From Thermococcus sp. (GTDB lineage: Archaea; Methanobacteriota_B; Thermococci; Thermococcales; Thermococcaceae), in assembly GCF_015523185.1 (NCBI RefSeq), contig NZ_WAKV01000062.1, positions 1 to 41,078 of the forward strand: a stretch of 41,078 nt of DNA, read 5' to 3'. A program made the position numbers and the translations under genes. The notes beneath the pieces were generated by a model. That model saw nothing but the letters and a program-made list of their open reading frames with translations, did no database searches and was not told the origin of the DNA. Positions 1-8,821 of this stretch are shown here, one piece after another; the first letter of the stretch is position 1, and each line of letters starts with the position of its first letter.

Positions 1-150
1 CCCTACGACGGCAAGCTCTTCAGAGAGACACTAAAGCACTTCTACTCCGTTAAAAAGGCCTATGAGAATGGAAAACCTCCTGAGGGCTGGAAAAGTTACG
101 CCTGTAAGTTCTGCCCTTATAGGTACCTCTGCTATCCGGGTGAGGAGTAG
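1..150 (+). CDS. C-terminal tail of a Cas4/RecB-like PD-(D/E)XK nuclease (partial)
   Basis: An open frame enters from the left edge and stops at TAG 148-150, giving 49 residues. Near its end is a cysteine cluster, CKFCPYRYLC (Cys-x2-Cys-x5-Cys), after a Trp-Lys-Ser-Tyr-Ala stretch. This matches the C-terminal Fe-S cluster of Cas4 and related RecB-family single-strand nucleases, where three C-terminal cysteines join one N-terminal cysteine. The nuclease core lies outside the window, so the assignment rests on this tail alone. No CRISPR repeats or cas genes follow, so a stand-alone Cas4-like nuclease is as likely as a CRISPR-linked one. Bases 151-320 between this stop and the next gene hold nothing I can assign. 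Confidence 0.5.
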   Translation, partial: PYDGKLFRETLKHFYSVKKAYENGKPPEGWKSYACKFCPYRYLCYPGEE

Positions 151-320
151 CCAGCTCCGATTAATCCTCTGGCCTTTCATCCATAAATCGAAGGATACGA
201 CCTGTCGGGCCATTAATGGGCAGAATCGTCAAGCATTACTTAATACCATAATCCAACTGAGGAATTAGAAAGAACCCAGCAAAGGGTGTGAAATCGAGAA
301 TTGGAATGGAAGAAAGAGAA

Positions 321-500
321 TCAGACGTGTCTGGCGTAGAGGGTCTTCCTGCCCTCGGCCTTGGCCCTCTTAACTGCCTTCTCGACGAGGGCCTTGATTT
401 CCTCCTCAAGGGCGTCGTAGAACTCAGGGCTAACCCTCATCTCGGGGTCAATACTCTTGACGAGCTCCTTAACCTTGGACTTAACTATCAGCTCGGCCAT
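321..500 (-). CDS. Small histone-fold protein (DUF1931-like)
   Basis: This is a 59-residue, highly charged helical protein that starts MAELIVKSKVKELV and ends in KRAKAEGRKTLYARHV. The pattern (short N-terminal helix, SxxFxxALEEEIKALVEKAVKRAKAEGRKT, then Ala-Arg) is that of a minimal histone fold. It resembles the DUF1931/archaeal histone-like group rather than canonical HMf histones. The ATG at 500 is chosen because GGAGGTG lies six bases upstream on the minus strand and the conserved region begins there; an upstream ATG at 584 would add 28 unlike residues. A TATA-like TTATAAAGG lies at 551-559. It probably binds DNA or acts in a histone-fold complex, which is inferred from the family. Confidence 0.7.
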   Translation of the reverse strand: MAELIVKSKVKELVKSIDPEMRVSPEFYDALEEEIKALVEKAVKRAKAEGRKTLYARHV

Positions 501-635
501 TTTACACACCTCCTTGTTGGCCTTTGAGGCCGTTCTTAGTTTGCCGTTCCCCTTTATAACCTTTCTCCTCGGAGAGTGTTCCATAGCGGGGAAAAGATTA
601 AATTAACTCGAGGTTACCTACCATGAGGTGAGGGG

Positions 636-1934
636 ATGAAAAGGCTCGCCCTAATCGACGGCGAGCACTATCCGCCGGTTACACGCTGGGCCATAAAGAA
701 GCTCGGCAACGTATGCTGTGCAGTCTTTCTCGGGGGTAGTGAAAAGATAGGCTCGCTCGGACGACTTGAGCGAGAGTTAGGGGTTAGGCTCTACCTCGAC
801 CGGGATCCGTTGAAGGCCCTTGAACTGGCTCTTCGGGAGAATGATGTTGATGAAGTCGTTGATTTGAGTGACGAGCCCGTTGCTGACTATAAACTGAGGT
901 TTAGGATAGCGTCCCTATGCATAAGATACGGCGTGGTTTACAGGGGAGCGGACTTCGAGTTCAGGCCCGGGGGACTGATAAAGCCATCAAAGCCCACTAT
1001 AAGCGTTCTCGGCCTCGGAAAGCGCGTCGGAAAGACCACCATAGGGAGCTTTGTTGCGAGGGTTCTAAAGGAGAGATACCGCCCCGTCGTGGTTACGATG
1101 GGCAGGGGCGGTCCTGAAAAGCCCGAGCTGGTAGACGGTGAAAGCGAAGAGCTGACACCGGAAAACCTCCTCAGGCTGGCGGAGATGGGCAAGCACGCCG
1201 CCTCCGACCACTACGAGGATGCCCTCGTTGCTGGGGTCACGACCATTGGTTGCCGTCGCTGTGGCGGGGGTATGGCCGGCTTTCCCTTCTTCCACGTCTT
1301 TCACAGTGGGATAAAACTCGCCGAGAAACTTCCCCACAATATCATAATCGCCGAGGGAAGCGGGGCAACGATTCCACCGGTTTTGGCGGACGGCTACATC
1401 ACAGTTCTGAGCGCACTCCAGGGGGAGGAAAGCGTTGGGGGCTTTTTCGGGCCCTTCCGGATTGGGTTAGCCGACATAGTGGTAGTCACGATGGCCGACT
1501 TAAACCCCGAACAGGCAGAAGTTTTCAGGGACTTAGCTGAAAGAATCAACCCGAAGGCTGACGTGCACCTTGTTGCCTTTAAACCCCGTCCCCTTGGGGA
1601 AGTTTCGGGGAAGAGGGTTGCCCTCTTTATGACTTCCAACCGGGCGCTTGACGGTGCTAGGGAGAAAGTTGAGGGTCTGGGAGCAGAGGTGGTATTTACC
1701 AGCGGAAACCTCGCCAATAGGATGGTTCTTTCAAAGGAACTCGCGGAGCTCGATGGGGTTTCATTGGATGCAGTCCTCGTTGAGCTCAAGGCGGCGGCCG
1801 TTGATACCGTGACGCGGTGGGCCCTCGAAAGGGGGTTGGAGGTAATATACCTCGCCAACGAGCCCGTAAACGTTGATGGAAAGAGCCTGAGGGATGCCGT
1901 TTTGAGCCTAGCGGAAAGGGTGATGGGCAAATGA
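636..1934 (+). CDS. cpgS: Cyclic 2,3-diphosphoglycerate synthetase
   Basis: The product is 432 residues and resembles archaeal cyclic 2,3-diphosphoglycerate synthetase, which closes 2,3-diphosphoglycerate into the cyclic anhydride using ATP. The N-terminus reads [15 protein letters not shown] and a P-loop, GLGKRVGKT, sits at residues 126-134. The length fits the family, whose characterised methanogen members are about 460 residues. The start at 636 follows GAGGTGA. The gene overlaps the next one by ATGA, and that next gene is a 2-phosphoglycerate kinase, the preceding step of the same pathway, so the pair supports the assignment. cDPG is a thermoprotectant and phosphate store in some methanogens. 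Whether this organism accumulates it cannot be read from sequence. Confidence 0.85.
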   Translation: MKRLALIDGEHYPPVTRWAIKKLGNVCCAVFLGGSEKIGSLGRLERELGVRLYLDRDPLKALELALRENDVDEVVDLSDEPVADYKLRFRIASLCIRYGVVYRGADFEFRPGGLIKPSKPTISVLGLGKRVGKTTIGSFVARVLKERYRPVVVTMGRGGPEKPELVDGESEELTPENLLRLAEMGKHAASDHYEDALVAGVTTIGCRRCGGGMAGFPFFHVFHSGIKLAEKLPHNIIIAEGSGATIPPVLADGYITVLSALQGEESVGGFFGPFRIGLADIVVVTMADLNPEQAEVFRDLAERINPKADVHLVAFKPRPLGEVSGKRVALFMTSNRALDGAREKVEGLGAEVVFTSGNLANRMVLSKELAELDGVSLDAVLVELKAAAVDTVTRWALERGLEVIYLANEPVNVDGKSLRDAVLSLAERVMGK

Positions 1935-2788
1935 TAATAGTCACCGACCCCGAGCGGAGGATTCAGTTGCCCTTCTCAAGGGGAATACTCACGCGCTCGA
2001 TTACACTGGCCGGAGTTGACGTTGGCATAGCCTACATAATAGCTAGCGAGGTCCAGAGGGAGCTCGTTGAGAGGAGGAAACGCGTTGTAAGCACGGAAGA
2101 GATAAGGGAGCTCACATACCGGAAGCTCCTAGAGCACGGGCTCAAAAAGGAGGCAGAGCGCTACCTCTTCTGGCGCGAGTTCAGGAGGAAGAAAATACCC
2201 CTAGTCGTGCTCCTTGGAGGAGTTACCGGCGTTGGGAAGTCCACGATAGCGACGGAACTGGCCTTCAGGCTCTCCATAAGAACTATAATCGGAACTGACA
2301 CTGTCAGGGAGGTGATGAGGAAGATAATAGCGAGAGAGCTCCTCCCGGATTTGCACGCGTCGTCCTTTCTAGCGTGGCGCGAGCTGAAGGCCAACAGTCT
2401 CATCGAGGGTTTTGAGAGCCAGGTAAGACACGTCTCGGTGGGTGTCAAGGCCGTTCTCGACAGGGTTCAGCGCGAGGGCATGAACGCGATAATCGAGGGA
2501 ATCCACCTCGTCCCGGGCTTCGTTGAGACGGGCCAGAACGCATTCATGTATATCCTGACCGTAAGCGACAGAAAAGCCCTCGAGGCCCACTTCTACGAGC
2601 GCTCTCGCTACAGTAAGAGGCCGGCCGATTACTACATAGAGCACATCGACGAAATCCTCTGGCTTCAGGATTATATAATCAGAAAAGCCAAAGAACAAGG
2701 GGTCAAAGTAATAGAGAACATCGAGCTCGAAAGGACTGTAAACGAGATAATGGAGGACCTCATGAAGCGCCTGCGCGAGGGCCTTTGA
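1931..2788 (+). CDS. 2-phosphoglycerate kinase (ATP-cone plus P-loop kinase)
   Basis: This 285-residue protein has an ATP-cone-like N-terminal domain (about residues 3-90) and then a P-loop kinase domain with [10 protein letters not shown] at 96-105. The family phosphorylates 2-phosphoglycerate to 2,3-diphosphoglycerate, the substrate of the adjacent cyclising synthetase. Translation is coupled to cpgS by a four-base ATGA overlap, so the two form one operon. The 3' end overlaps the convergent metallophosphoesterase gene by 29 bases. The architecture matches the archaeal 2PGK family well. The substrate is inferred from family and operon partner. Confidence 0.85.
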   Translation: MIIVTDPERRIQLPFSRGILTRSITLAGVDVGIAYIIASEVQRELVERRKRVVSTEEIRELTYRKLLEHGLKKEAERYLFWREFRRKKIPLVVLLGGVTGVGKSTIATELAFRLSIRTIIGTDTVREVMRKIIARELLPDLHASSFLAWRELKANSLIEGFESQVRHVSVGVKAVLDRVQREGMNAIIEGIHLVPGFVETGQNAFMYILTVSDRKALEAHFYERSRYSKRPADYYIEHIDEILWLQDYIIRKAKEQGVKVIENIELERTVNEIMEDLMKRLREGL

Positions 2789-4274
2789 ACTTCCAGACGC
2801 CGAGAAGTCTTCTGCTCCCCCACGTTGCCTGAACCTCGAAAGCTATGACCATGCAGGGGTAGATGTCTATCACGTTGAAGCTGTTGCCGAAGGAGTTCCT
2901 GTGGAGCTCCCAGCTGACGGAACCGGCGTTTATAATAACGGTGTTCTCGACCTTAACGGCAAAGGCGTTACCCCCATGACCCGTTAAGACGAGCTCGGTT
3001 CCCCTCTCGGTCAGGAGCTTGAGCACGTCTCCAGCGTCCTCAAGAAAACCACGCTCCCTGCTCCTTGGAATCGGGACGACGTTGTGGTGCATGAAGACCA
3101 CCCTGAACTTCTCGGACTCGTCGAGCTGTTTCGCGAGCTTCCTCTGGCCGAACCTTCCAACCACGCCTATCTCGGTTTCGTACTGTGGCGTCGAGACCGG
3201 AATGAATGTGAAGCCGTCGAGGGACATCTCTTCCGGCTCGCCGAAGTACTCCGGGAAGAGCTCGTAGCCAAGGTAGGTCATGTCGCTGTGGCCCGGAACC
3301 ACGAGCTTGGGAACCTCAATCCTCTCCCAGAAGGTCAAGGCGCGCTCGAAGTTCCTCTCAATTCCCATGTCAACGACGTCTCCGTTGTGGATTACAATAT
3401 CTGGTCTCAGCTTCTCTTTTATCAGGTTTACCACGTTTTCAAGGACTTTTTTCCTGAAGTAAACCCTATCCGAGACCTTGCTCTCGCTGAGCTGGACTAT
3501 CCTAAGAAGCCTCTTTCCTCTCGGAACGAAGAGCTTCGGCCTAACCGCTCTGTGCTCCGCTCTAACTTCCTCACCTGTAACGCGCCTTATCGTTACCTCA
3601 ACCCGTCCGTCGTCATGGATTGTGACGATGTTGTAGCTGTTAACATCACCGCGCCTCGTCTTCCGGCAGGATGCACAGCCCGCGTTGTCAACGACCAAAT
3701 CTTCAACGCGGTAGACATTGGGAACGTGCTTGTGACCGCAGAGGTACAGCGTCACGTCGTTCCTGAGGAGCAAATCGAGGACGTCTCCAGCGTTAAACAG
3801 AACGTTTCTCTCCCTGCCAGTGTTGGGGAGCGGAACGAGGTGGTGATGGGCTGAGACTATCTTTACCTTCCTGTCGGAATACTCCTCAAGCTTTCTCTTC
3901 AGCCAGCGGAACTTGTGTTTTCCAATCCTGCCGTCGCTTAAATCCGGAATCGTGGAGTCTACCCAGATGAGAACACCGTCCTTGAACTCGTAAACGCCGT
4001 TGAGGGACCCTATGAAGGTCTCGAAGAGGTCGTAACCAACGTTTCTTACGTCGTGGTTGCCGGGAACAACGATGAGGGGCTTCTGAATCTTTCTGAGCTC
4101 GTATTCAGCCCTCTCGTACTCCTCCCTGAGGCCGTTGTTGGTCACATCACCTGTGTGCACGACGAAGTCGAAGTTGAGCCTGTTGATTTCGTTCGCTATT
4201 AAATCGTAGGCGTAGCCCTTGTAGGCGCTCTCGCCGGTTATGTGGGTGTCGCTTATGTGGGCAATCCTTATCAT
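2760..4274 (-). CDS. Tandem calcineurin-like metallophosphoesterase
   Basis: The 504-residue protein holds two calcineurin-like phosphoesterase domains in tandem. The first has the full metal-site set: SDTH (8-11), GDVTNNG (42-48), GNHD (72-75), a paired His, and GHKH. The second keeps the framework (NGDVVDMG, a double His) but several ligands are altered: SDTH is now SESK, GNHD is GHSD, and GHxH is GHGGN. One active and one structural domain is the simplest reading. The ATG at 4274 is preferred over GTG 4283 and ATG 4280 because GGAGTG lies six bases before it. The substrate is unknown. It follows the CBS protein gene closely and is probably co-transcribed with it. Confidence 0.85.
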   Translation of the reverse strand: MIRIAHISDTHITGESAYKGYAYDLIANEINRLNFDFVVHTGDVTNNGLREEYERAEYELRKIQKPLIVVPGNHDVRNVGYDLFETFIGSLNGVYEFKDGVLIWVDSTIPDLSDGRIGKHKFRWLKRKLEEYSDRKVKIVSAHHHLVPLPNTGRERNVLFNAGDVLDLLLRNDVTLYLCGHKHVPNVYRVEDLVVDNAGCASCRKTRRGDVNSYNIVTIHDDGRVEVTIRRVTGEEVRAEHRAVRPKLFVPRGKRLLRIVQLSESKVSDRVYFRKKVLENVVNLIKEKLRPDIVIHNGDVVDMGIERNFERALTFWERIEVPKLVVPGHSDMTYLGYELFPEYFGEPEEMSLDGFTFIPVSTPQYETEIGVVGRFGQRKLAKQLDESEKFRVVFMHHNVVPIPRSRERGFLEDAGDVLKLLTERGTELVLTGHGGNAFAVKVENTVIINAGSVSWELHRNSFGNSFNVIDIYPCMVIAFEVQATWGSRRLLGVWKFKGPRAGAS

Positions 4275-4279
4275 GGCCA

Positions 4280-4687
4280 TCACTCCGCCGCTATGGCCGT
4301 TTCGAGCTTCCTCCTGCTTGCTGTTAATAGGTCACTGAGACTGAATATCCCGACTATCCTCCTATTCTCGCTGACGAGCATGTGCTTTATCCCCTTCTTG
4401 GCCATTATGTTGAGGACCTCGCGGAGAGGGGTGTTGGCATCAACTGTCACGAGCTCCCGAGTCATTATCTCCCTGACCGGGGTCGTGTTGGGCTTTCCGG
4501 GAATTACGACACGCCTTATGACATCCGTTTTTGTAAAGAAGCCAACGACCTCGTTTTCCTCCACCACGACGAGCGAACCTATGTCGAACTCCATCATTAT
4601 CTCACAGGCCCTCTTAACGGTGTCCTCCGGTGAGACACCAATCAGCTTCCTCGTCATGTAAACCCTAATCGGGGCGTTCTCGTCCAT
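4280..4687 (-). CDS. Two-CBS-domain protein
   Basis: This 135-residue protein consists of two CBS domains. Each opens with the usual module (VYMTRKLIGVSPEDTVKRA; VREIMTRELVTVDANTPLREV) and contains a G-F/I-F-S/T-x-x-D segment (VVGFFTKTDVIRR, IVGIFSLSDLL). CBS pairs bind adenine nucleotides such as AMP, ATP or SAM and usually regulate a partner. No catalytic domain is fused here. The ATG at 4687 follows GGGGTGGTG; a longer frame to 4729 would add unrelated residues. It sits between a class II amidotransferase and a metallophosphoesterase in one minus-strand string with gaps or overlaps of a few bases, so either could be the partner. Confidence 0.85.
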   Translation of the reverse strand: MDENAPIRVYMTRKLIGVSPEDTVKRACEIMMEFDIGSLVVVEENEVVGFFTKTDVIRRVVIPGKPNTTPVREIMTRELVTVDANTPLREVLNIMAKKGIKHMLVSENRRIVGIFSLSDLLTASRRKLETAIAAE

Positions 4688-4688
4688 G

Positions 4689-5477
4689 TCACCACCCCGG
4701 GGAGAGGCGTTCGACTTTATCCGCATCAATCAGGTACGTGCTTCCGTTTGAAATCGTCTTCCAGTCCGCCCTGTGGTAGAGCTCAAGCGTGGAACTCGCA
4801 ACGGCGAAGACCTCGCCGTCAAGCTCAATAAGCCTCGCGTAGTCCCTGTGAAGGGGATTTTCCCAGTATTCTTCCGTCATGTAAGCCGTCACGAAGGCTT
4901 TCCAGCTTCCATCTGGAAGGAGAAAGAGGGTCGCGGTGTTGAAGGTTGTCCTTGTAAGCGATACTCCCCGGGAGTAGTGCCTCAAAAGTTCTTCCCTCTC
5001 GGGCCTTTCTAGGGCCCTGCAGAGATAAGCGGAAAAAACGTAGCTGTCCGAGACCTCTCTGAGGTCGTTCTCGTCGAAGCCCGCCAGTTCTATTACCTTT
5101 TCCTTGTCGAGGTCACCGTTGTGAAGGAACCAAAAGGAAAAGCCCCTCCTCGTTGAGAAGGCAAAAGGCTGGACGTTGAAGAGACCGAGCGAGCCCTGGG
5201 AAGACGCCCTCGCGTGGGCGAGAAGAACTGCTTCCTCACCCCCCTCCAGGAGGCCTAGAAGTTTTGAGAATCCTTCTCCGTCTTCAAAGACGGCCTTTGA
5301 TGAGCGGTAGTGATAAACCACGCCGTTCCTCAGGAGGACGTAGCCCCAGCCGTCCGCGTGTTGTCTTTTACCGCTTCTTCTGGCCCTGTAGGGGTCGTTC
5401 TCGGCGGACTTCCTGAAGGCCTCGGTTAAAGACCCAATCTTCTCCCCTGGCCCCCTCGCAAAGAGTATTCTGCACAC
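4689..5477 (-). CDS. Class II glutamine amidotransferase (EgtC/YafJ-like)
   Basis: Choosing the GTG at 5477 makes the product begin Met-Cys-Arg-Ile-Leu-Phe. This is the Ntn-amidotransferase arrangement, in which residue 2 is the catalytic Cys exposed after Met removal. GGTGG lies five bases upstream. A GTG at 5486 would bury the Cys at position 5 and is probably wrong. Other family features are HADGWGY, an LLAHARA segment and LHNGDLD. The 262-residue protein is a stand-alone glutaminase domain, like EgtC and YafJ, with no synthetase domain. The ammonia acceptor or amide substrate is unknown. It heads a minus-strand group with the CBS protein and the metallophosphoesterase. Confidence 0.8.
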   Translation of the reverse strand: MCRILFARGPGEKIGSLTEAFRKSAENDPYRARRSGKRQHADGWGYVLLRNGVVYHYRSSKAVFEDGEGFSKLLGLLEGGEEAVLLAHARASSQGSLGLFNVQPFAFSTRRGFSFWFLHNGDLDKEKVIELAGFDENDLREVSDSYVFSAYLCRALERPEREELLRHYSRGVSLTRTTFNTATLFLLPDGSWKAFVTAYMTEEYWENPLHRDYARLIELDGEVFAVASSTLELYHRADWKTISNGSTYLIDADKVERLSPGW

Positions 5478-5554
5478 GGTTTCCACCTTATGTGTCTAAG
5501 CCATCAAACCCCAAAAGCTTTTAGGTGCCCCGACGAAAGAGAGGCGGTGGGTTG

Positions 5555-6418
5555 ATGGAGCGCGCGGTTCTCAACGTCATGTCCCGCATCAGCCAGCACA
5601 GGAACCTCTACGAGAGGAACGAGGAGGCGGTAAAGCAACACCTCATAGGCGAGATTATGATTGCTCTCGGATGGGACTGGAGCAACCCTGAGGAGGTAAG
5701 GCCTGAAGAGAGGACAGAGGATGGAAGGGCCGACTACGCGCTCCTCCTTAACGGGGAGATTGTCGCTTTTCTTGAGGCAAAAAACCTCTCGGTGAACGTC
5801 ATAAAGCGGGACGAACCCCTCAGACAGCTCGCCCGCTACTGTTTCAGCAGGGGGGTTAAGTACGGAATCCTCACCAACGGTGCCAAGTGGGTCGTCATCA
5901 AGGCCTTCGCTGAGGGAACTTCCCTCAGGGATAGAGTCCTCTTCACGGTAGATTTGGAGGAGGAACCCCTTGAGCGGGTTCTCGTCAAGCTCTCGCTCCT
6001 CTCAAAGGAGCGCATAAGGAAGCTGGAGCGACTCGCGACTCTTCTCAGTGCCCTTGAGATTGCCCACAAGAGCCTGCTCAACGAGGGTTTTGATGAAGAG
6101 TCCCTGCTGGACTACCTCCGGTCAAGGAGCGGGTCCTCGATAGTGCCCGTGGATAAACTGTCCGGCGTCGAGGTTCCAAGGGCCCTCTACGTTTATGAGA
6201 ACGGCTGGAAGCCAATCCCCCTCGGCGATAAGAGTCTCAGAGGAGTTCTTATGGCTGTTCTCGACTACCTTGAGGGAAGGTCAAGTGGCGATAAGAGAGA
6301 TGAAGTTAGAAAGGCCAGAAAACTGCTCTCAAGAATGAAACTGCCCCCCGAAAAGGTGGTTCTACTCCTCAGGGAGATAGAGAGGGGCGAGGGAATAAGG
6401 ATTGGGGTGGAGATATAG
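5555..6418 (+). CDS. HsdR_N-type PD-(D/E)XK domain protein
   Basis: The 287-residue protein resembles the N-terminal nuclease domain of type I restriction HsdR subunits. The core reads GRADYALLLNGEIVAFLEAKNL, giving the Asp...Glu-x-Lys nuclease signature, then YGILTNGAKWVV, typical of HsdR_N. There is no helicase/translocase domain, and no HsdM or HsdS gene nearby, so it is not a standard restriction system. The C-terminal ~120 residues are helical and charged. The ATG at 5555 follows GGCGGTGGG; an upstream ATG at 5525 would add ten arginine/glycine-rich residues. A TATA-like AAAAGCTTTTA lies near 5512-5522. The role is unknown; such orphan proteins are common in archaea. Confidence 0.75.
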   Translation: MERAVLNVMSRISQHRNLYERNEEAVKQHLIGEIMIALGWDWSNPEEVRPEERTEDGRADYALLLNGEIVAFLEAKNLSVNVIKRDEPLRQLARYCFSRGVKYGILTNGAKWVVIKAFAEGTSLRDRVLFTVDLEEEPLERVLVKLSLLSKERIRKLERLATLLSALEIAHKSLLNEGFDEESLLDYLRSRSGSSIVPVDKLSGVEVPRALYVYENGWKPIPLGDKSLRGVLMAVLDYLEGRSSGDKRDEVRKARKLLSRMKLPPEKVVLLLREIERGEGIRIGVEI

Positions 6419-6419
6419 C

Positions 6420-7310
6420 TCATCCAATGATTTCCTCCGCTATTCTCTCGGCGATTTCCTTCAGGGCTTTGCTTGCCAGACTTTTGGGGAAGGCCTCCAC
6501 AACAGGCTTGAGCATGGACATGCTCTTTGGAATGGCCCTGTCGTAGGGGACCTCGCCTATTATCGGTATCCCCTCGCCCTCAGCCCACTCCCATAAAGCG
6601 GTAAAGCCGGGGTTAAGGTCTGCCTTGTTGATTATCAGGTAGGCCGGCTGTCTGAAGTGCTGGACGACCTTGTAGGCGCGCTGGACGTCGCTTAGGGAAG
6701 CGGGCGTCGGTTCTGCAATCAGTATGGTCAAGTCGGCCCCCCCTATGCTCGCTATCACCTGACAGCCGATTCCCGCGGCACTGTCAACAATCATGTGCTC
6801 CAGGTTGAGCTCCTCCATGATTTTCTTGGCCCACTCCTTTTCCTCAGTGACAAGCTTACCGCTCTCCGGCCTTCCAACGTCGAGCTGGGCCGAGATAATC
6901 GGGAAGCCATACTTGGTGGTTGCCTTTCTAATGACACCTGAGCGTGCCTGTTCAAGGGTTATCGTTCCCGGAACGGGGCAGACTAATCCACAGACGTTGC
7001 AACCCTCACAGGTGAGCTCGTTGACGACGTAGTTACCCTCATTGTCTATGTAAATGCTCTCGTACGGACAGCGCTCCATACAGATTCCACAGCGGACGCA
7101 GGTTTCGGTGTTTATCCTGGCAACCTTTGCACCTATGTGCTCTTTCTCTTCTTCCCACTCCTCAACACCAAGTAGCAGGCCGAGGTTAGGAGCCTCAGCA
7201 TCGGCATCAACCGCGATAAGCCTGTATCTGTCCTTCAGGAAGTAGAGGAGGGAAGCCGTTATCGTGCTCTTTCCAACACCGCCCTTACCGCTCGCTATCG
7301 CTATCTGCAT
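6420..7310 (-). CDS. MinD/ParA-family ATPase with inserted 2[4Fe-4S] ferredoxin domain
   Basis: The 296-residue protein begins with a deviant Walker A, SGKGGVGKST, followed by DADAEAPN as in MinD/Mrp ATPases. A ferredoxin-like insert then carries two cluster motifs: CVRCGICMERCP and CEGCNVCGLVCPVPG. This is the COG1149 type, seen in archaea and anaerobic bacteria and thought to act in Fe-S or metallocofactor handling. The ATG at 7310 overlaps the stop of the upstream paralogue (TGATG), so the two are translationally coupled and may form a heterodimer. The initiation region contains GGTGGTGAGTG. The client protein is not known. Confidence 0.85.
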   Translation of the reverse strand: MQIAIASGKGGVGKSTITASLLYFLKDRYRLIAVDADAEAPNLGLLLGVEEWEEEKEHIGAKVARINTETCVRCGICMERCPYESIYIDNEGNYVVNELTCEGCNVCGLVCPVPGTITLEQARSGVIRKATTKYGFPIISAQLDVGRPESGKLVTEEKEWAKKIMEELNLEHMIVDSAAGIGCQVIASIGGADLTILIAEPTPASLSDVQRAYKVVQHFRQPAYLIINKADLNPGFTALWEWAEGEGIPIIGEVPYDRAIPKSMSMLKPVVEAFPKSLASKALKEIAERIAEEIIG

Positions 7311-8179
7311 CACTCACCACCCCCGAGAAAGCCGGCAACCTTCTCGGCCATTTCGCTGAAGATTTTCGCCTCGGGAACGTCTTCAAGGACAACGGGCCTT
7401 CCGGAGACGTAGCTCCTGACGATGTTCTCGCTGTAGGGTATCTCAGCTATAACCTCGGCCCCGTATTTTTCCGCTAGCTCCCTGACCCTTCCCGTATCGC
7501 CCAAATCAGCCCTATTGATGACCACCCATGTCTTTAGGTTCATCAGTTTTCCGAGCTTGAGAATGAGCTCTGTATCGTGAATTCCGAGGGGGGTCGGTTC
7601 GGTAACCGCTATTAAAAGTCCCGAGCCCTCAATGGCCTTCGAGACGGTGTTACCTGTTCCAGCGGCTGTGTCAACCATGAGGAGCTCGTAGTCTAGACCT
7701 TTCGCACGTCTCTTTGTTTCAACGACTAGGGGCATCGAGCGTTCCTCTCCTTCCTTTAGCTTTCCGGTAACGAGTGTGAAGCCGTAAGGAGTTTCGGTCA
7801 CGTATGTGTGGCCTATGACACGGAAAGCCTCTTGAATTGCCCCCGGAACCGGGCAGACTATCTCACAGGCCCGGCAGCCGGAACAGAGGTTAGGCATCAA
7901 AAACGGCGTTCCGTCTTTCAGCGTTATTATAGCGTGCTCCTCACAGACCTCGGCACACTTTCGGCACTTGATACACTTGGAGTAGTCGAACTTCGGCATG
8001 AACTGATTAACGGGTCTCTCGTTTGAGAGCTCAACGCCAAGGAGCAGGTGGTCGTTTGGAGCTTCAACATCTAAATCTGCTAAAACCATCTTGAAACGCT
8101 TTGCCAGCTCAACGGCGAGGTTAATCGCGACGGTTGATTTTCCCGTTCCTCCTTTTCCACCGCTCACTGCTATCTGCAC
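7310..8179 (-). CDS. Second MinD/ParA-family ATPase with inserted ferredoxin domain
   Basis: This 289-residue paralogue of the following gene has SGGKGGTGKST and DLDVEAPN. Its insert carries CIKCRKCAEVCEEHA and CSGCRACEIVCPVPG, so two [4Fe-4S] clusters are likely. It starts with GTG at 8179 after GGTGAG. A minus-strand TATA (TTTAAAA near 8214-8222) lies about 40 bases upstream. The pair's divergent neighbour is a helical-bundle protein followed by a NifX-like protein, an association frequent for this ATPase family. Together they suggest assembly or delivery of an Fe-S or Fe-containing cofactor, which is inference from neighbourhood. Confidence 0.85.
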   Translation of the reverse strand: MQIAVSGGKGGTGKSTVAINLAVELAKRFKMVLADLDVEAPNDHLLLGVELSNERPVNQFMPKFDYSKCIKCRKCAEVCEEHAIITLKDGTPFLMPNLCSGCRACEIVCPVPGAIQEAFRVIGHTYVTETPYGFTLVTGKLKEGEERSMPLVVETKRRAKGLDYELLMVDTAAGTGNTVSKAIEGSGLLIAVTEPTPLGIHDTELILKLGKLMNLKTWVVINRADLGDTGRVRELAEKYGAEVIAEIPYSENIVRSYVSGRPVVLEDVPEAKIFSEMAEKVAGFLGGGE

Positions 8180-8291
8180 GTTCTCACCCCCGGAAATTAG
8201 GGTAGCCGAATTCCTTTTAAACTTTGTGCATAATCACGAAAGTCGCGAAAAGTTTTTATTAACTCAAAGTTATTAAAGCTTGGTGATGAGC

Positions 8292-8765
8292 ATGGAGCTG
8301 GCGAAAATCGAAAGAAAGAAAGCCGAACTCTACAGGGCGTTAATACCGCTCGTTCCGAGGGACTTTAAGGACGACCTCAAACTGCTCGCGAGTCACTCCG
8401 AGAGGAACGCAAGACTGCTCGAGAAGGTTAAGGTGCCCGAGGAAACGAGGGGATTAAAAGAAGTCGAGGTTGCCCTCGAGTTTCTGAAGAAGGCACTCAC
8501 GAACCCCGAGTCAAGGGTCGAGGACTACTACAGATACGCCATAGATGCCGAGGAAGCAACCGCTAGGCTTTACTCGGAGCTCAGCATGAAAGCTAAATCG
8601 GAGAGAACCAGAAGGCTCTTCCGCTGGCTGGCCGAGATAAACAGGGAACATGCAGAAATACTGAGGAGACACCTTGAGATGTGGGAGTTCATGCAGGAGC
8701 AGGTCGAGGAGGAAGAAATCCCCGAGGACCTGCTCGAGCAGTGGTTCGAGGACATAGACCTGTAG
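8292..8765 (+). CDS. Ferritin-like four-helix-bundle protein
   Basis: The 157-residue protein is almost entirely helical. Its two repeat-like halves resemble rubrerythrin/ferritin-like domains (ERKKAELYRAL...SHSERNARLL and DAEEATARLYSEL...INREHAEILRRH). The second half keeps a Glu-Glu and a late His, but a strict ExxH diiron motif is not present in either half, so metal binding is uncertain. The C-terminus is very acidic. The ATG at 8292 follows GGTGATGAGC at good spacing; earlier TTG/GTG/ATG codons sit on top of that ribosome binding site. A TATA-like TTTTTATT at 8253-8260 fits a short leader. It lies divergent from the MinD-ferredoxin genes. Confidence 0.65.
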   Translation: MELAKIERKKAELYRALIPLVPRDFKDDLKLLASHSERNARLLEKVKVPEETRGLKEVEVALEFLKKALTNPESRVEDYYRYAIDAEEATARLYSELSMKAKSERTRRLFRWLAEINREHAEILRRHLEMWEFMQEQVEEEEIPEDLLEQWFEDIDL

Positions 8766-8821
8766 TTAGGTTCCCCTAAATCTTTTTAAAATCCCCTTCA
8801 GAGGTTTTAACGGTGGTTGGT

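Noticed and set aside
1-150. A CRISPR-Cas locus at the left edge
   Set aside because: Only a Cas4-like cysteine tail is visible. There are no repeats, leader or other cas genes in the following sequence.
1394-1930. A 178-codon minus-strand frame inside cpgS
   Set aside because: It is a low-complexity Ser/Thr/Arg-rich translation typical of a shadow frame, with no promoter.
3084-3854. A 256-codon plus-strand frame antisense to the metallophosphoesterase
   Set aside because: The minus-strand frame carries all phosphoesterase motifs. The plus-strand translation has no recognisable domain, and long antisense frames are common with this codon usage.
5555-6418. A complete type I restriction system
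   Set aside because: Only an HsdR_N-like domain is present. There is no helicase part and no HsdM or HsdS gene in the window.
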